From: an uncultured Prevotellaceae bacterium | GTDB taxonomy: Bacteria; Bacteroidota; Bacteroidia; Bacteroidales; Bacteroidaceae | Reading direction: 5' to 3' | Assembly: GCA_902780025.1 (NCBI GenBank) | Contig: CACZDV010000031.1 | Coordinates: forward strand, 1-46,665 | Length of the DNA: 46,665 nucleotides | Shown: piece after piece, positions 1 to 8,104 of the stretch | How positions within the stretch are numbered: the first letter of the stretch is position 1 | Layout: each line of letters opens with the position of its first letter | Notes under the pieces: generated by a model | Seen by the model: the letters and a program-made list of their open reading frames with translations, nothing else | Told to the model about the DNA's origin: nothing | Databases searched by the model: none | Position numbers and translations under genes: made by a program

Positions 1-92
1 TCTACCTCGTAGAAGTAGGCACCGTAGTTCTTGGAGGTGGAAATCTCGCACTTGCGCAGATTCACCAGCATGGTAATAATGTCTCTTGCCAT
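1..92 (-). CDS. Probable HU-like DNA-binding protein, N-terminal part only
   Basis: The first 30 codons of a minus-strand gene are visible; the rest lies beyond the left edge. The start is the ATG at 92-90. The protein begins MARDIITMLVNLRKCEISTS and continues KNYGAYFYEV. This resembles, from memory, the N-terminus of Bacteroidales histone-like (HU-type) proteins, which begin with a beta strand and then an ANYGKYYA-like segment. It is preceded by a good Bacteroidota promoter on the same strand (176-206), so it is probably the first gene of its transcript. The family call rests on only 30 residues and could be wrong. Confidence 0.4.
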   Translation of the reverse strand, partial: MARDIITMLVNLRKCEISTSKNYGAYFYEV

Positions 93-175
93 AATTTTTG
101 TTAGTTTTTGTGTTGGTTTCTTGTCGCTCGGCAGGCTGCTGACAGGCGCCTTGTCGCTCCTTTCCGAAGACATAG

Positions 176-206
176 CAAAGGTACAAAGAAAAAGCCTCGG
201 AAACAA
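176..206 (-). promoter_or_regulatory. Promoter of the HU-like gene
   Basis: On the minus strand TACCTTTG (183-176) matches the Bacteroidota -7 box TAnnTTTG, with an ATTG at 207-204 about 20 bases upstream as a weak -33 box. A palindrome, GCCTCGG at 194-200 with CCGAGGC at 213-219, overlaps the -33 region and could be an operator or the terminator of something else. Confidence 0.5.
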
Positions 207-304
207 TAGCTCCCGAGGCCTTTAACACTATTTTAACACTCCCCAATTGTGCATTCTTTGCAAGCAAAGCGTCGCTTCGCGCCGAGCGGTGAATTATACA
301 TTAA

Positions 305-355
305 CGAGCTCAAAATTCAGCCCGTTAAACCATCGAGCTCAAAATTCAGCCCGTT
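305..355. repeat. 29-base direct repeat, two copies
   Basis: The 22-base segment beginning CGAGCTCAAAATTCAGCC occurs at 305-326 and again at 334-355, a period of 29 bases. The spacer carries a further GTTAAAC. No function is evident. Confidence 0.75.
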
Positions 356-434
356 TACCCAACGAGGGATTTTTTTCCCCCGTTAAACATTAATCCAAAT
401 TTGGATTCGTGTTTCTGGTGTGTCCGACGAGAGC

Positions 435-483
435 GGAATTTTTCGCTCACGTACCTATTATTCTACGTGAGGGAAACAATTCC
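435..483. repeat. Long imperfect hairpin
   Basis: The left arm (435-453) ends CTCACGTA and the right arm (464-483) begins TACGTGAG. The inner 8 bp are perfect around a 10-base loop. The pairing extends outwards through TTTC/GAAA with one mismatch to GGAATT/AATTCC. There is no T-run, so it is not a typical terminator. Confidence 0.6.
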
Positions 484-493
484 CTGACGTACA

Positions 494-658
494 ATCTTAC
501 ATCTTACATCTTACATTTAGCTCAAAGTGAACGGTATGAAAAATCGATTTAAATTACAATCAATATTTTATATTATATATATTATATATAATATATATAA
601 TATAAGCTTTGTCCATGAGTTTTAAAAATACCTTAATGTAAGATGTAAGATGTAAGAT
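494..658. repeat. Inverted pair of 7-base tandem arrays
   Basis: ATCTTAC is repeated three times at 494-514 (followed by ATT) and GTAAGAT three times at 638-658 (preceded by AAT). The two arrays are exact reverse complements over 24 bases and enclose about 117 bases containing the AT-rich palindromes. Confidence 0.85.
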
Positions 659-733
659 GCGGCCTGTCTGGTGTCATGCGGTGTCTTGCGCAAGAGCGAT
701 AGATGCTCAGCGCTAAAGCCTGGATAACCGGGG

Positions 734-801
734 GTTTAGTCCGACTAAACCCTACCTTTATGCCGACCAAACACCCCACTTTGGTCGGCATAAAGGTAGG
801 G
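734..801. repeat. Tandem hairpins with the TTTAGTCCGACTAAA / TTTGGTCGGCA motif
   Basis: GTTTAGTC, one base, GACTAAAC (734-750) is followed directly by a perfect 22-bp stem: 750-771 pairs with 780-801 around the 8-base loop at 772-779. The right arm contains TTTGGTCGGCATAAAGG. Closely related motifs recur in the other gene-free region (41795-41840), so this is a dispersed intergenic repeat. Confidence 0.8.
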
Positions 802-837
802 GATAATGGGCATTGCGTCATTTTCTTCGTCGATTAT

Positions 838-868
838 TTTGCTGCAAAGAAGAAAAAATGTACCTTTG
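838..868 (+). promoter_or_regulatory. Promoter of tamB-tamL
   Basis: TTTG at 838-841, a 19-base spacer and TACCTTTG at 861-868 match the Bacteroidota -33/-7 consensus. The predicted transcript start near 875 places the tamB start at 904, not at the upstream in-frame ATG at 703. Confidence 0.75.
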
Positions 869-903
869 TAGGCAGATTTATGTTTTGCAAGACTGCTTGC
901 TCC

Positions 904-3900
904 ATGAAGAAGATACTGAAGTGGTTGATCGTTGCGGCACTAACGCCCCTGCTGCTGTTCCTGCTGCTGGCCGTGCTGCTCTATCTGCCGCCCGTTCAGA
1001 ACTGGGTGGCGGACAAGGTGGCGGCGGTAGCTTCGGAGAAGACGGGCATGGACATCACGGTGGGCACCGTACGACTGGAGTGGCCGCTGGACTTAGGCAT
1101 CGACGACTTCCGCGTCATCCATGAGGGCGACACGCTGGCCGACGTGGGACATCTGACGGTGGACGTGCAGCTGCGACCGCTGCTTGACAAGCGGGTGGTC
1201 ATCAACGAGCTGGGCGTCAACCAGGCGAAAGTGAACACCAACGGCTTCATCAGCGACCTGCGGGTGAAGGGCCACATCGGCGAACTGTGGCTGCGCTCGG
1301 ACGGCATCGACCTGGACCAGGGGACGGCGACGGTGAACGGGGCGCGCATAGCGGACTCGAAGCTGGACATCGCCCTGAGCGACACGGCGGCCGTTGATAC
1401 GACGACATCGGAAACGCTGTGGCGCATCAATGCCGACAGCCTGACCATCAGCCGTACGGACGTGGCCGTCCACATGCCGGGTGACACTTTGCACATTAAC
1501 GCACACATGGGACAGGCCGTAGCCCGCGAGGCTGACATCAACCTGGCTACGGGCACTTACCGCGTGGGGAGTCTCGACTGGCACGACGGTAAATTAAGCT
1601 ACGACGACAGCAGTCAGCAGCCCGCAGACGGGCTGGACTACAGCCATATTGATGTGAAGGACATCAGGCTGGGCGTAGACTCCATCTACTACGGCCCGGA
1701 GGGTACCTCTTTCTATCTGCGCGAGACGAAGCTGAAGGAGAAGTCGGGACTTGAGATCACGGAACTGAGGGGCGGCGTCCGCTTAGACACGGCCTTCAGT
1801 CATGTGGAGATGCCCCACGTCGTGCTGCGGACACCCGACAGCGACATCGAGGCCGAGGTGAGCATGGACTTTGCGGCGTTTAAAGAGGAGAGAGGAGAGA
1901 GGAGAGAGGAGAGAGATTACTCCAGTATCGGAGAGAGGAGAGAGGAGAGAGGAGAGATGCGCGTCCGGCTGAATGCCCAGATAGGCAAGCAGGACCTGAT
2001 GCGACTGGCAGGCGACATGCCCCAGCAACTCGTCCGCAATTATCCCAACCAACCGCTTTCTATCAAGGGCTCGGTGAACGGCAACATGCAGCGCATGGAG
2101 TTTACGGGGCTCGACGTCAACCTGCCCACGGCCCTGCACCTGAAGGCTGACGGCGTGGCCTACAACGTGACCGACCCCAAGAAGCTGCGCGGACAGATGA
2201 ACGTGAAAGCCGAGACGCAGGACTTGGGATTTGTGCAGCCGATGCTGCCCGACGGCGTCCGTCTGCCCAAGAACATGACGCTGGCGGGACAGGTGAAGGC
2301 CGACGGTCAGCGCTATGACGCCGACCTGACGCTGCGCCAGGGTAGGGGAACGGTGAAGGCACTGGTGTCGACGCGACAGCCGCAGGACATCAGCTCGTAC
2401 ACCGCCGATATCAAGATGGACCACGTGAACCTGCGCGACTTCCTGAAGGATAGCGACCAGCGGCTGGCCTACACCGCCGACATGACCGCCGACGTGACGC
2501 TGCGCAACGGACGTGCCGTGGGCACGCTGACGGGACATAACGACCTGTTCGACGGCAAGGTGGGCATCGATGCCCTGGTGGGCAGCGACCGCGTGGAGGC
2601 CACGCTGACGCCCGACCTGAAGAAGGTGGACCTCTTCGGCCTGAAACTCTGGGACACCCCGCTGACGGTAGGCATGGACGGCGCGCTGACGGTCAACACC
2701 GACCTGAAGCACAGCCACGAGGTGAAGGGACGGCTGGGCAACCTGATGCTGGCTGACACCACGAAGGCCTACTACCCGAAGGACCTGGGCGTACTGCTGC
2801 GCACCAACCGCGACACCACGCTGGCCCGCATACAGAGCGGCGACTTCATCGTGAAGCTGGACGCTCCCGGCAGCTACGAACCGCTGCTCAAGCAGCTGAC
2901 GACGCTGGCAGACTCCGTCACGGCGCAATATAAGAACAAGGTGATAGACCAGCCTGCCCTCAAGCGGCTGCTGCCCACGATGAAACTGCACGTGGAGAGC
3001 AGCCGTGACAACCCCGTCGCCGACCTGCTGCGCACGAAGGACATCGACTTCAAGAATCTCTATGCCGACATCCAAACGTCGCCCGTGACAGGTGTCAACG
3101 GGCAAATGCACCTCTACTCGCTCGTCTACGACTCTACCCGCATCGACACCGTCAGGCTGGCCCTCACCCAGAAAGGCGACCGGCTGACCTATCAGGCACA
3201 GGTGCGCAACAATCGCAAGAATCCGCAGCACGTCTTCAATGCCCTCATCGACGGTCATCTGCACGAGCACGGCCTGCTGGCGGGACTGCGCTACTACGAC
3301 AGCAACGGCCGCATGGGCGTCCGCTTAGGGGCGACGGCGTCGATGGAGGACGAGGGTGTGCGCATACAGCTGATGCCCGAGCGCCCCACCATTGCCTACA
3401 AGGAGTTCAACCTGAACAAGGACAACTACCTGTTCATCGACAAGAACAACCGCCTGCAGGCCAAGATAGACCTGATAGCCGACGACAAGACGGGTGTGAA
3501 AATCTACTCGAACAACCCAGGAGACCCGGACGCTGCGGCCGCCTACCTGCAGGACCTGACCGTCAGCGTCAACCGTCTCGACCTGGGCGAACTGACGTCG
3601 GCGCTGCCTTACCTGCCGCGCATCAGCGGCAAGCTCGACGGCGACTACCATATCGTGATGGATCACGGCGAACATATCTCCGTCGTTTCCGATATGGCCG
3701 TGCAGCAGATGGTCTACGAGGGTTCGCCCATCGGCAACCTCTCGACCGAATTGGTCTACATGCAGCGCGAGGACGACGGACACGCCATCGAGGCCCGCCT
3801 GATGCTCGACGACGAGGAGTTCGGACTGCTACAGGGCACCTACTACTCAGCCCAGGGCGCCCGCCGCTCGCCGACCGTTGACGCCACGTTTACGATGACG

Positions 3901-5541
3901 CGGTTCCCGCTGTCGATTGCCAACGGATTCGTGCCCGACCAGCTGATAGGCTTGGAGGGTTACGGTGAGGGTGAGCTGACCATCAAGGGCGCCCTCGACA
4001 AGCCCAATGTCAACGGTGAGGTCTATCTGGACTCCGCCTACCTGGTGAGTCGTCCCTACGGTGTGCGTATGCGCTTCGACAACGACCCGGTGCGCATCGT
4101 CGGGAGTCACCTGCTGTTAGAGAACTTCGGACTCTATGCCTACAACAACGAGCCGCTCAACATGCAGGGCGACATCGACTTCAGCAACCTCGACCGCATC
4201 ACGATGGACATGCGCATGAGGGCACGTAACCTGCAGCTCATCAATGCCAAGCAGACGCCGGGGACGCTGGCGTTCGGCAAGGCATTCGTCAACTTCTTTG
4301 CCCAGCTGCAGGGACCGATAGAAGCGCTGAAGATGCGCGGACGACTCGACGTGCTTGGTTCTACGGACATGACCTATATGCTGCTCGACTCGCCGCTGTC
4401 GACCGACAACCGTCTGGACGAGCTGGTGAAGTTCACCGACTTTAAGGATACGACCCAGACGGTGGCCGTCAGCCGTCCTACGCCTACAGGACTCGACATG
4501 GACCTGAACATCAGCGTGTCGCAGGGCGCCCGCATCGTCTGCGACCTGAACGTCGACCAGACCAACTACATCGACCTGATGGGTGGCGGCGACCTGCGTA
4601 TGCGCTACAATGCAGGAGGACTCAAGCTGACGGGACGCTACACGCTGGCGGCAGGTGAGATGAAGTACTCGATGCCCGTCATTCCGCTGAAGACCTTTAC
4701 GATACAGGACGGCAGCTATGTGGAGTTCACCGACGACCCGATGAATCCGCGCCTGAACATCACCGCTACCGAGCGCATCAAGGCGGCGGTGGGTTCTGAG
4801 AGCGGACAGCGGCGCGCGGTGGCCTTCGACTGCGGCGTGGTCATCACCAAGACTCTGAACGACATGGGCTTGGAGTTCATCATCTCGGCGCCTGAGAACA
4901 ACGAGATCAACAGCCAGTTGCAGAGTATGTCGGCCGAGGAGCGTGGCAAGTTAGCTGTCACCATGCTGACTACGGGTATGTATCTGGCCGACGGCAATAC
5001 CAGCGGATTCTCAATGAACGCTGCGCTCAGTTCGTTCCTGCAGAGTGAGATCAACAACATCACGGGTACGGCGCTGAAGACGCTCGACCTCAGCGTGGGT
5101 GTGGACAACAGCACCGACGCCTCGGGACAGATGCATACCGACTACTCGTTCAAGTTCTCGAAGCGCCTGTTCGACAACCGGCTGAAGATACAGTTGGGCG
5201 GTAAGGTGTCGACAGGTGCCAACGATATGGATGGTCAGACAAAGTCGTTCTTCGACAACGTCACGATGGAGTACCGTCTGGACCAGAGTGGCACGAAGAA
5301 CATCCGACTGTTCTACCAGCAGAACGTCTACGACTGGCTCGACGGCTATACGGGGCTCTACGGTGGCGGTTACGTATGGCGTAAGAAGATGGACTCGCTG
5401 CTCGATTTGTTTAAGCCCACCCCCAACCCCTCCCCAAGGGAGGGGCGTCGGGATAGTCTGGAGGTAAGGCCCACCCCTAACCCTTCCAGAAGAGAGGAAC
5501 GTCAGGATAGTCTGGAGGTTAATAAGGAACAAATGCAATGA
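904..5541 (+). CDS. tamB: Translocation/assembly module protein TamB (DUF490 family)
   Basis: A protein of 1545 residues that bridges inner and outer membrane. TamB proteins form a long hydrophobic beta groove thought to carry phospholipid or assist outer-membrane protein assembly together with a TamA-type Omp85 partner. The sequence shows one N-terminal membrane anchor (about residues 8-30, LIVAALTPLLLFLLLAVLLY), then long beta-rich AsmA/TamB-like repeats with alternating hydrophobic residues, and the conserved C-terminal DUF490-like part (about 1150-1500). The start at 904 fits the promoter at 838-868. It overlaps the next gene by ATGA, which encodes the Omp85 partner, as expected. Two insertions are odd: a block of RGERREE-type residues near 328-352 made by two GGAGAGA arrays, and a C-terminal tail with two TPNPS motifs made by GC-rich elements (5415-5520). 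Confidence 0.92.
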   Translation: MKKILKWLIVAALTPLLLFLLLAVLLYLPPVQNWVADKVAAVASEKTGMDITVGTVRLEWPLDLGIDDFRVIHEGDTLADVGHLTVDVQLRPLLDKRVVINELGVNQAKVNTNGFISDLRVKGHIGELWLRSDGIDLDQGTATVNGARIADSKLDIALSDTAAVDTTTSETLWRINADSLTISRTDVAVHMPGDTLHINAHMGQAVAREADINLATGTYRVGSLDWHDGKLSYDDSSQQPADGLDYSHIDVKDIRLGVDSIYYGPEGTSFYLRETKLKEKSGLEITELRGGVRLDTAFSHVEMPHVVLRTPDSDIEAEVSMDFAAFKEERGERREERDYSSIGERREERGEMRVRLNAQIGKQDLMRLAGDMPQQLVRNYPNQPLSIKGSVNGNMQRMEFTGLDVNLPTALHLKADGVAYNVTDPKKLRGQMNVKAETQDLGFVQPMLPDGVRLPKNMTLAGQVKADGQRYDADLTLRQGRGTVKALVSTRQPQDISSYTADIKMDHVNLRDFLKDSDQRLAYTADMTADVTLRNGRAVGTLTGHNDLFDGKVGIDALVGSDRVEATLTPDLKKVDLFGLKLWDTPLTVGMDGALTVNTDLKHSHEVKGRLGNLMLADTTKAYYPKDLGVLLRTNRDTTLARIQSGDFIVKLDAPGSYEPLLKQLTTLADSVTAQYKNKVIDQPALKRLLPTMKLHVESSRDNPVADLLRTKDIDFKNLYADIQTSPVTGVNGQMHLYSLVYDSTRIDTVRLALTQKGDRLTYQAQVRNNRKNPQHVFNALIDGHLHEHGLLAGLRYYDSNGRMGVRLGATASMEDEGVRIQLMPERPTIAYKEFNLNKDNYLFIDKNNRLQAKIDLIADDKTGVKIYSNNPGDPDAAAAYLQDLTVSVNRLDLGELTSALPYLPRISGKLDGDYHIVMDHGEHISVVSDMAVQQMVYEGSPIGNLSTELVYMQREDDGHAIEARLMLDDEEFGLLQGTYYSAQGARRSPTVDATFTMTRFPLSIANGFVPDQLIGLEGYGEGELTIKGALDKPNVNGEVYLDSAYLVSRPYGVRMRFDNDPVRIVGSHLLLENFGLYAYNNEPLNMQGDIDFSNLDRITMDMRMRARNLQLINAKQTPGTLAFGKAFVNFFAQLQGPIEALKMRGRLDVLGSTDMTYMLLDSPLSTDNRLDELVKFTDFKDTTQTVAVSRPTPTGLDMDLNISVSQGARIVCDLNVDQTNYIDLMGGGDLRMRYNAGGLKLTGRYTLAAGEMKYSMPVIPLKTFTIQDGSYVEFTDDPMNPRLNITATERIKAAVGSESGQRRAVAFDCGVVITKTLNDMGLEFIISAPENNEINSQLQSMSAEERGKLAVTMLTTGMYLADGNTSGFSMNAALSSFLQSEINNITGTALKTLDLSVGVDNSTDASGQMHTDYSFKFSKRLFDNRLKIQLGGKVSTGANDMDGQTKSFFDNVTMEYRLDQSGTKNIRLFYQQNVYDWLDGYTGLYGGGYVWRKKMDSLLDLFKPTPNPSPREGRRDSLEVRPTPNPSRREERQDSLEVNKEQMQ
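1887..1957. repeat. Two GGAGAGA heptamer arrays inside tamB
   Basis: GGAGAGA occurs four times at 1887-1914 and four times at 1930-1957, separated by 15 unrelated bases. The block keeps the tamB frame and inserts a highly charged Glu/Arg/Gly stretch into an otherwise beta-rich region. Confidence 0.9.
5415..5520. repeat. GC-rich palindromic element, two copies at the tamB 3' end
   Basis: CCCACCCCCAACCCCTCCCC at 5416-5435 leads into AAGGGAGGGG, and a degraded second copy starts near 5470. Each is followed by a GATAGTCTGGAGGT direct repeat. They encode TPNPSPREGRRDSLEV and TPNPSRREERQDSLEV at the C-terminus of TamB. Confidence 0.85.
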
Positions 5542-7997
5542 AGAGAATGATATATCATATCGTCAATCATTTCAAACTCCCCTCCCTTGGGGAGGGGCTG
5601 GGGGTAGGCCTTCTGCTTTTCCTCCTTACCTCCTGTATCTCGACGAAGAACATTCCCGATGACGATCAGCTCTTCACCGGACTGACCAAGATTAGCTATG
5701 ATGCCGACACGATGGCCACTCGCTACTCACCCCTCACGGCTCATCATCTTGACGATACCAAGACCGAGGTGGAGGCTGCACTGGCCACTGCCCCCAACGG
5801 TGCCCTCTTCGGCAGTAGCTACTACCGGGTACCCTTCTCATGGCGCCTGTGGGTGTACAACAAATACAGTGGCAAGGAGTCAAAGTTTGCCAAGTGGATG
5901 GTGAAGTCGTTTGGACGTCCGCCCGTACTGATGAGCACCGTCAATCCCGCCCTACGTGCATCGGTGGCCCAGTCGGTGCTCAAGAACAACGGCTATTTCC
6001 GTGCCAATGTCAGCTATGAGGCGGTGCCCCGGCGTAATAAGAAGAAAGCGAAGATTGCCTATCATGTCCGTCTCGACTCGCTGTTCACCTACGACTCCAT
6101 CGCCTACGTCGGTTTCCCCGATGAACCGCGTCGGCTCATCGACTCAACAATCTCTGAGGCCCTGATTCGCAAGGGCGAACCCTTCAGCGTCAATAGCTTG
6201 GAGGACGAGCGTAGCCGCATTGGTACGCTGCTGCGCAATAACGGTTACTATTATTACAGTCCGAGTTATGTCAATTACCTGGCCGACACGGTCAACGTGC
6301 TGAACCGCGCACAGCTCAGGCTGCAGCTGAACGACGGGCTGCCGGACGAGGCCATGCGGAAGTGGTATATCGGCAATACCGAAATCCTGCTCCGTCGCTC
6401 CATGCGTGAACAGATGACCGACAGCATCCACCGTCGCCGCCTCCACATCTTCTTCAACGGGAAGAAACCGCCCATCCGTCCCCGTGTGCTGTTGAAGGAT
6501 ATGCGCTTGCGTTCAGGACAGCCCTTCAGCTATGACCGCTATCAGGAAACGGTGGCCAAGATCAATGCCACCGGCGTCTTCTCGTCTGTCGAATTCCAAT
6601 TCACGCCCCGCACAGATTCCGACACCCTCGACTTGCGGATGAGTTGCATCTTCGACAAACCTTACGACTTCTACTTCGAGACCAACCTCAACGCCCGCAC
6701 CATTGGCCGCTACGGTCCTGAGGTGAAGCTGGGTTTCACCCGCCGCAACGTGTTCCACGGTGCCGAGAAGCTCGACGTCAACCTCCACGGCTCCTATGAG
6801 TGGCAGCGTAGAGGCGGCGAGGACATGAGCACTTATCAGTATGGTGCCGATGCCTCCATCGAGTTCCCACGACTCATTGCCCCCTTCTACGACAGCGACC
6901 GTGTGCGCCGCGACAAGAACGGACGCCCACGTCCACGCCGCTTCTTCTCGACGCCCACCACGCTGGCTAAGGTCTCGACCGACATCATACGCCGCCCCGA
7001 CTACTACAAGATGCACATCGTCAGCGGCGAATGGACCTACCGATGGCAGTCGTCGCAGCAGAGCAGCCACGAGTTCTCGCCGCTCACGCTGAAGTACCAG
7101 TATATGAACAGCTCGACCGAGAAGTTCGACACCATACTCCAGAAGAACCCTTACCTGATTGCCACGATGGAGGACTACTTCATCCCCAAGATGCGCTACA
7201 CCTATTTATATATGAGCCCCTCGACGCGACGCAACCCCATCCGCTGGGAAACCACCGTCGAGGAGTCGGGCAACGGGATGGCGCTGTTTGATGTGCTTGT
7301 CCAGGGGCACGACTGGAATCAGAAGGACAAGACTTTCTTCAAGAACCCCTATGCCCAGTTCGTACGCGTGGAGACCGACTTCGTGAAGACGTGGACGCTC
7401 TCAGCCCACAGCACCCTTGTAGGCCACGTCAATGCAGGTGCCATCCGCAGCTACGGTAATACCGCCCTCAGCGGAACACCTTTCAGCGAACAATTCTATG
7501 TCGGTGGTGCCAACAGCATCCGTGCCTTTACCGCCCGTGCCATCGGTCCCGGTTCCTTCCCCGGCATGCCTAACAACAGACAGTTTGCCTACGTGCTGCA
7601 GAACGGCGACCTCAAGCTCGTCGCCAATCTCGAGTACCGCACCCGCCTGTTCGGTAAACTCGGCGGTGCCCTGTTCGTCGACGCAGGCAACGTATGGAAT
7701 TGGGAGGACATACATTTCGAGGGATCCGAATTCGACGACCCGGAAAGCCAATGGGCGGCATACGTCTTTAATGCGTTGTTTGAAAACACCCACTTCCGCC
7801 TCTCGAACTTTGCTGAACAACTGGCCGTCGGCACCGGCTTCGGGCTGCGCTACGATCTCGGTTTCCTCGTTGTCCGCATCGACTGGGGACTCGCCGTCCA
7901 TGTGCCTTATAAGGACAGCCGTTCGCGCTACTTCTTCAACTGGAATCGTTTCCGCGATGCCCATAGCATCAACTTCGCCATCGGTTATCCGTTCTAA
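5538..7997 (+). CDS. tamL: TamL-type Omp85 lipoprotein (TamA/BamA family)
   Basis: An outer-membrane protein of 819 residues, the expected partner of TamB. It has a lipoprotein signal ending LLTSC (Cys33), then POTRA-like domains (about 60-390, including a segment GKPPIRPRVLLKDMRLRSGQ), then an Omp85 beta barrel up to a terminal aromatic residue (ends IGYPF). The barrel contains SEQFYVGGANSIRAFTAR, the conserved Omp85 lid-lock type motif. A lipidated TamA homologue encoded next to tamB is the Bacteroidota arrangement known as TamL. The start overlaps the tamB stop (ATGA). Oddly, residues 14-24 of the signal (LPSLGEGLGVG) are encoded by a GC-rich palindromic element, so the repeat forms part of the export signal. 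Confidence 0.9.
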   Translation: MKRMIYHIVNHFKLPSLGEGLGVGLLLFLLTSCISTKNIPDDDQLFTGLTKISYDADTMATRYSPLTAHHLDDTKTEVEAALATAPNGALFGSSYYRVPFSWRLWVYNKYSGKESKFAKWMVKSFGRPPVLMSTVNPALRASVAQSVLKNNGYFRANVSYEAVPRRNKKKAKIAYHVRLDSLFTYDSIAYVGFPDEPRRLIDSTISEALIRKGEPFSVNSLEDERSRIGTLLRNNGYYYYSPSYVNYLADTVNVLNRAQLRLQLNDGLPDEAMRKWYIGNTEILLRRSMREQMTDSIHRRRLHIFFNGKKPPIRPRVLLKDMRLRSGQPFSYDRYQETVAKINATGVFSSVEFQFTPRTDSDTLDLRMSCIFDKPYDFYFETNLNARTIGRYGPEVKLGFTRRNVFHGAEKLDVNLHGSYEWQRRGGEDMSTYQYGADASIEFPRLIAPFYDSDRVRRDKNGRPRPRRFFSTPTTLAKVSTDIIRRPDYYKMHIVSGEWTYRWQSSQQSSHEFSPLTLKYQYMNSSTEKFDTILQKNPYLIATMEDYFIPKMRYTYLYMSPSTRRNPIRWETTVEESGNGMALFDVLVQGHDWNQKDKTFFKNPYAQFVRVETDFVKTWTLSAHSTLVGHVNAGAIRSYGNTALSGTPFSEQFYVGGANSIRAFTARAIGPGSFPGMPNNRQFAYVLQNGDLKLVANLEYRTRLFGKLGGALFVDAGNVWNWEDIHFEGSEFDDPESQWAAYVFNALFENTHFRLSNFAEQLAVGTGFGLRYDLGFLVVRIDWGLAVHVPYKDSRSRYFFNWNRFRDAHSINFAIGYPF
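5576..5611. repeat. GC-rich palindromic element in the tamL signal peptide
   Basis: CTCCCCTCCCTTGGGGAGGG and the following GCTGGGGGTAGG form an inverted copy of the element at the tamB 3' end (5415-5447), about 130 bases away. It is read in frame as LPSLGEGLGVG just before the hydrophobic core LLLFLLTSC. Confidence 0.85.
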
Positions 7998-8059
7998 AAA
8001 GAACCTCGGTTCTAAGAATAATTAACACTTCATACCCCTCACTTCTCACTTCTTTTTCG

Positions 8060-8067
8060 TATCTTTG
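8060..8067 (+). promoter_or_regulatory. -7 box of the nucleotidyltransferase gene
   Basis: TATCTTTG matches TAnnTTTG and lies 38 bases before the start at 8105. No clear -33 TTTG is visible; the upstream sequence is a CTCACTTCTCACTTC heptamer-like stretch. Confidence 0.5.
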
Positions 8068-8104
8068 CCCCATAATTACGTATAACCTAATTTTTCTTAC
8101 AATT

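Larger units (their letters stand above)
93..903. other. Gene-free region with hairpins and tandem repeats
   Basis: No convincing gene lies here. Contents in order: the HU-like promoter; a 29-base direct repeat (305-355); a 16-base perfect palindrome AATCCAAATTTGGATT (392-407); a long imperfect hairpin with arms 435-453 and 464-483; a heptamer array (494-514) and its inverted copy (638-658); a very AT-rich stretch of TATA-type palindromes (about 565-604); GTTTAGTC-c-GACTAAAC (734-750); a perfect 22-bp stem (750-771 with 780-801); and the tamB promoter (838-868). An open frame from 703 to 903 is continuous with tamB but lies upstream of that promoter and runs through the hairpins, so I do not count it as coding. 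Confidence 0.7.

Noticed and set aside
494-658. CRISPR array
   Set aside because: Repeats are 7 bases and contiguous, with no spacers of regular length and no cas genes.
703-903. In-frame extension of tamB to an ATG at 703
   Set aside because: It runs through two strong hairpins and lies upstream of a near-perfect promoter (838-868); the membrane anchor follows directly after the ATG at 904.
1783-3270. Long open frame on the minus strand inside tamB (495 codons)
   Set aside because: It is the antisense of high-GC tamB codons, shows repetitive Val/His/Gln-rich composition and no recognisable domain.
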